Part shown: positions 5,181 through 6,069 of the stretch, one piece after another | How the letters are laid out: each line of letters opens with the position of its first letter | Numbering within the stretch: the stretch's first letter is position 1 | Assembly (NCBI GenBank): GCA_934141445.1 | Contig: CAKPCF010000040.1 | Coordinates: 1-6,069 of the forward strand | Length of the DNA stretch: 6,069 nucleotides | Origin: an uncultured Clostridia bacterium | Lineage (GTDB): Bacteria; Bacillota; Clostridia; TANB77; CAG-508 | Direction of reading: 5' to 3' | The notes under the pieces: model-generated | Told to the model about the DNA's origin: nothing | The model's database searches: none | The model's input: the letters and a program-made list of their open reading frames with translations, nothing else | Made by a program: the position numbers and the translations under genes

Positions 5181-5248
5181 TATCTTTTTCAAATTTTTTT
5201 GAACTTTCTATAGCTTTTATGTAAAAAATATTTAATTATCAACAGTTA

Positions 5249-5277
5249 TTGACTTTCCAAAATGGATATGATAAAGA
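5249..5277 (+). promoter_or_regulatory. Rightward promoter of the repressor gene, with operator 4
   Basis: TTGACT (5249-5254) and TAAAGA (5272-5277) are 17 bp apart and lie about 30 bp before the repressor start codon. Operator 4 (TTTCCAAAATGGATA, 5254-5268) fills the spacer, which predicts autoregulation of the repressor. The -10 is only moderate. Confidence 0.55.
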
Positions 5278-5306
5278 TTATACATAAATTAAGAAGGAGC
5301 TAAACT

Positions 5307-5492
5307 ATGACAAACGGAGAAAGAATAAAATATTTAAGAGAAAAAAATGGATTTACTCAAAAAGATATTGCAACTAGACTAGGTGTTGAACCTGCAGCAA
5401 TATCAAAATATGAATTAGATATGAGAGAACCAAATATTGAAGCACTAAAAAATTATCAACAATTTTTAATGTGTCAATCGATTATTTATTAG
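5307..5492 (+). CDS. XRE-family HTH repressor, N-terminal open frame
   Basis: This 61-codon frame would be translated as the sequence stands. AAGGAG (5294-5299) lies 7 nt before ATG. Residues 5-47 form a canonical Cro/C1-type helix-turn-helix: ERIKYLREKNGFTQ, then KDIATRLGVEPAAISKYE as helices 2-3, and MREPNIEAL. The domain is complete as far as helix 4. The last 14 residues after L47 are out-of-frame sequence. A DNA-binding domain without its dimerisation region would probably bind the operators poorly. Confidence 0.7.
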   Translation: MTNGERIKYLREKNGFTQKDIATRLGVEPAAISKYELDMREPNIEALKNYQQFLMCQSIIY

Positions 5493-5697
5493 GTAGAACG
5501 CCAGATGTCTTTGTTGATGAAGCTGATAAAGAGTCATTAGATATTTCTTTAAGAAAAAAATTAAAAACTTAAAAAAAGAATATAAAAATGAAAATGCAAT
5601 CATTATTGCTATAAATGAACTTTGTTCAGGTGTTGGAAAAACAAGTTATGGAGAATCTAAATCAAATGCGATTATTTCTATTGAAAAAATTGACAAT

Positions 5698-6030
5698 TTG
5701 TTTAATGACTTAGAAAATAGTAAATTTCCAAAGCCACAAATTATGATGAAGATTAAAGATATAGAAAAAGGAATAATAATAGTTGAAATAGATTCTTTTG
5801 ATGATGAAGAATTACCAATTAATGCAACAGTGAGAATAGCATTATACACAGCAAAATTATCAAAAGAATATAACGTACTAGGACTAGCAATGACTATCGA
5901 TAAAGATGAAAATTGCAAAATTATTGATGCTGTATATCAAAAAAATAATAATTCTTATTATACACAATTACATTTGCCAAAAACAGTGCTATCTGCTGGT
6001 GAATATATTGATATAATGAGTAGATTATAG
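5698..6030 (+). CDS. C-terminal domain of the broken repressor, unrecognised fold
   Basis: This is the last 110 codons of the frameshifted repressor, open from a TTG without a ribosome binding site. It is unlikely to be translated independently. It is acidic and appears to alternate beta strands (MMKIKDIEKGIIIVEID; NATVRIALYTAKL; YNVLGLAMTID) with loops, ending LSAGEYIDIMSRL. It lacks the Ser-Lys motif pattern of S24/LexA-type autoproteolytic repressors. I do not recognise the domain; it may serve dimerisation or sensing of an inducer. Confidence 0.45.
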   Translation: MFNDLENSKFPKPQIMMKIKDIEKGIIIVEIDSFDDEELPINATVRIALYTAKLSKEYNVLGLAMTIDKDENCKIIDAVYQKNNNSYYTQLHLPKTVLSAGEYIDIMSRL

Positions 6031-6054
6031 ATATCATTTTAAGGAGAAAAAATT

Positions 6055-6069
6055 ATGAAAACAGAATTA
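6055..6069 (+). CDS. Start of a further element gene (partial)
   Basis: An ATG at 6055 is preceded 8 nt upstream by AAGGAG (6041-6046), 24 bp after the repressor stop. Only five codons (MKTEL) are inside the window. Its position suggests the same rightward operon as the repressor. In related elements this slot often holds an ImmA/IrrE-type peptidase or another switch gene, but nothing in five codons can confirm that. Confidence 0.6.

Larger units (their letters stand above)
5307..6030 (+). pseudogene. XRE-family repressor gene split by two frameshifts
   Basis: Three consecutive reading frames together give one coherent 241-residue protein. Frame one (5307 onward) holds the HTH and goes out of phase after NIEAL. 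Frame two continues with the textbook repressor linker FNVSIDYLLGRTPD (from about 5453 to the stop at 5570). Frame three carries NLKKEYKNENAIIIAINEL and runs to TAG 6030. Both shifts are of the same sign and are explained by one missing A each: in the A run 5447-5452 and in the A run 5563-5567. Restoring them rejoins the family pattern. Either the gene is a true double-frameshift pseudogene or the sequence carries homopolymer errors. Its ribosome binding site, promoter and operators are intact, so a very recent or artificial break is plausible. Confidence 0.75.
4704..6069. mobile_element. Control region at one end of a putative prophage or integrative element
   Basis: A leftward excisionase-like gene, a rightward XRE repressor gene, facing promoters and four shared operators form a lambda-like switch directly beside a tRNA gene cluster. 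This arrangement is typical of temperate phages and integrative elements. No integrase for it lies within the window, and no direct repeat of the tRNA-Pro 3' end can be seen here. The element identity and exact boundary are therefore open. Confidence 0.45.

Noticed and set aside
4846..5202. Plus-strand 118-codon frame across the excisionase-like gene and the operators
   Set aside because: It is antisense to the HTH domain and runs through the leftward promoter and three operators. It has no ribosome binding site.
5646..5918. Minus-strand 90-codon frame inside the repressor C-terminal region
   Set aside because: It is Ser/Ile-rich antisense of the Asp/Glu/Lys-rich coding strand and has no ribosome binding site.

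Overview
The window is very A+T-rich, with Shine-Dalgarno sites of the AAGGAG/AGGAGG type, sigma-A-like promoters, TTG as an occasional start codon, and tRNA genes that encode their own CCA ends. Together these point to a low-GC Firmicute, most likely a member of the Clostridia. TGA is not read through in any recognised gene. The species cannot be named from this sequence.

Left part (1-1000): the window opens with the last 38 codons of a tyrosine recombinase. About 290 bp of non-coding DNA follows, holding a long hairpin and a perfect 11-bp tandem repeat. Next comes the 3' part of an initiator tRNA gene on the minus strand, from the anticodon loop to CCA, with its 5' half missing. This is an integrase end plus attachment core of an integrated element, but its polarity does not fit a simple single insertion. 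Beside it lies a start-less C-terminal piece of a winged-helix protein on the minus strand.

Middle part (1000-4030): this looks like ordinary chromosome. Three minus-strand genes encode a bacterial PH-domain protein (YvbH-like), a YfcE/MJ0936-type metallophosphoesterase, and a patatin-like serine acyl hydrolase. The last two have a recognisable promoter of their own. A divergent plus-strand gene starts at TTG behind a strong ribosome binding site and encodes an acidic 110-residue protein that I do not recognise.

tRNA cluster (4150-4713): tRNA-Arg(ACG) has its own near-consensus promoter, preceded by five TGTA motifs spaced exactly 10 bp apart. tRNA-Arg(TCT) and tRNA-Pro(TGG) share a second promoter and a strong terminator.

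Right part (4704-6069): this resembles the control region of a second mobile element (prophage or integrative element) abutting the tRNA-Pro gene. A leftward excisionase-like HTH gene and a rightward XRE repressor gene are divergent. Between them are two facing promoters and four copies of a 15-bp palindromic operator (consensus TATCCAAARTGGATA), two of which sit between a -35 and a -10. The repressor reading frame is broken twice by apparent loss of one A in poly-A runs. The excisionase-like gene has ATA where its ribosome binding site predicts a start codon. The switch is therefore either decaying or affected by homopolymer errors in the assembly. Another gene begins at 6055 and runs off the window.
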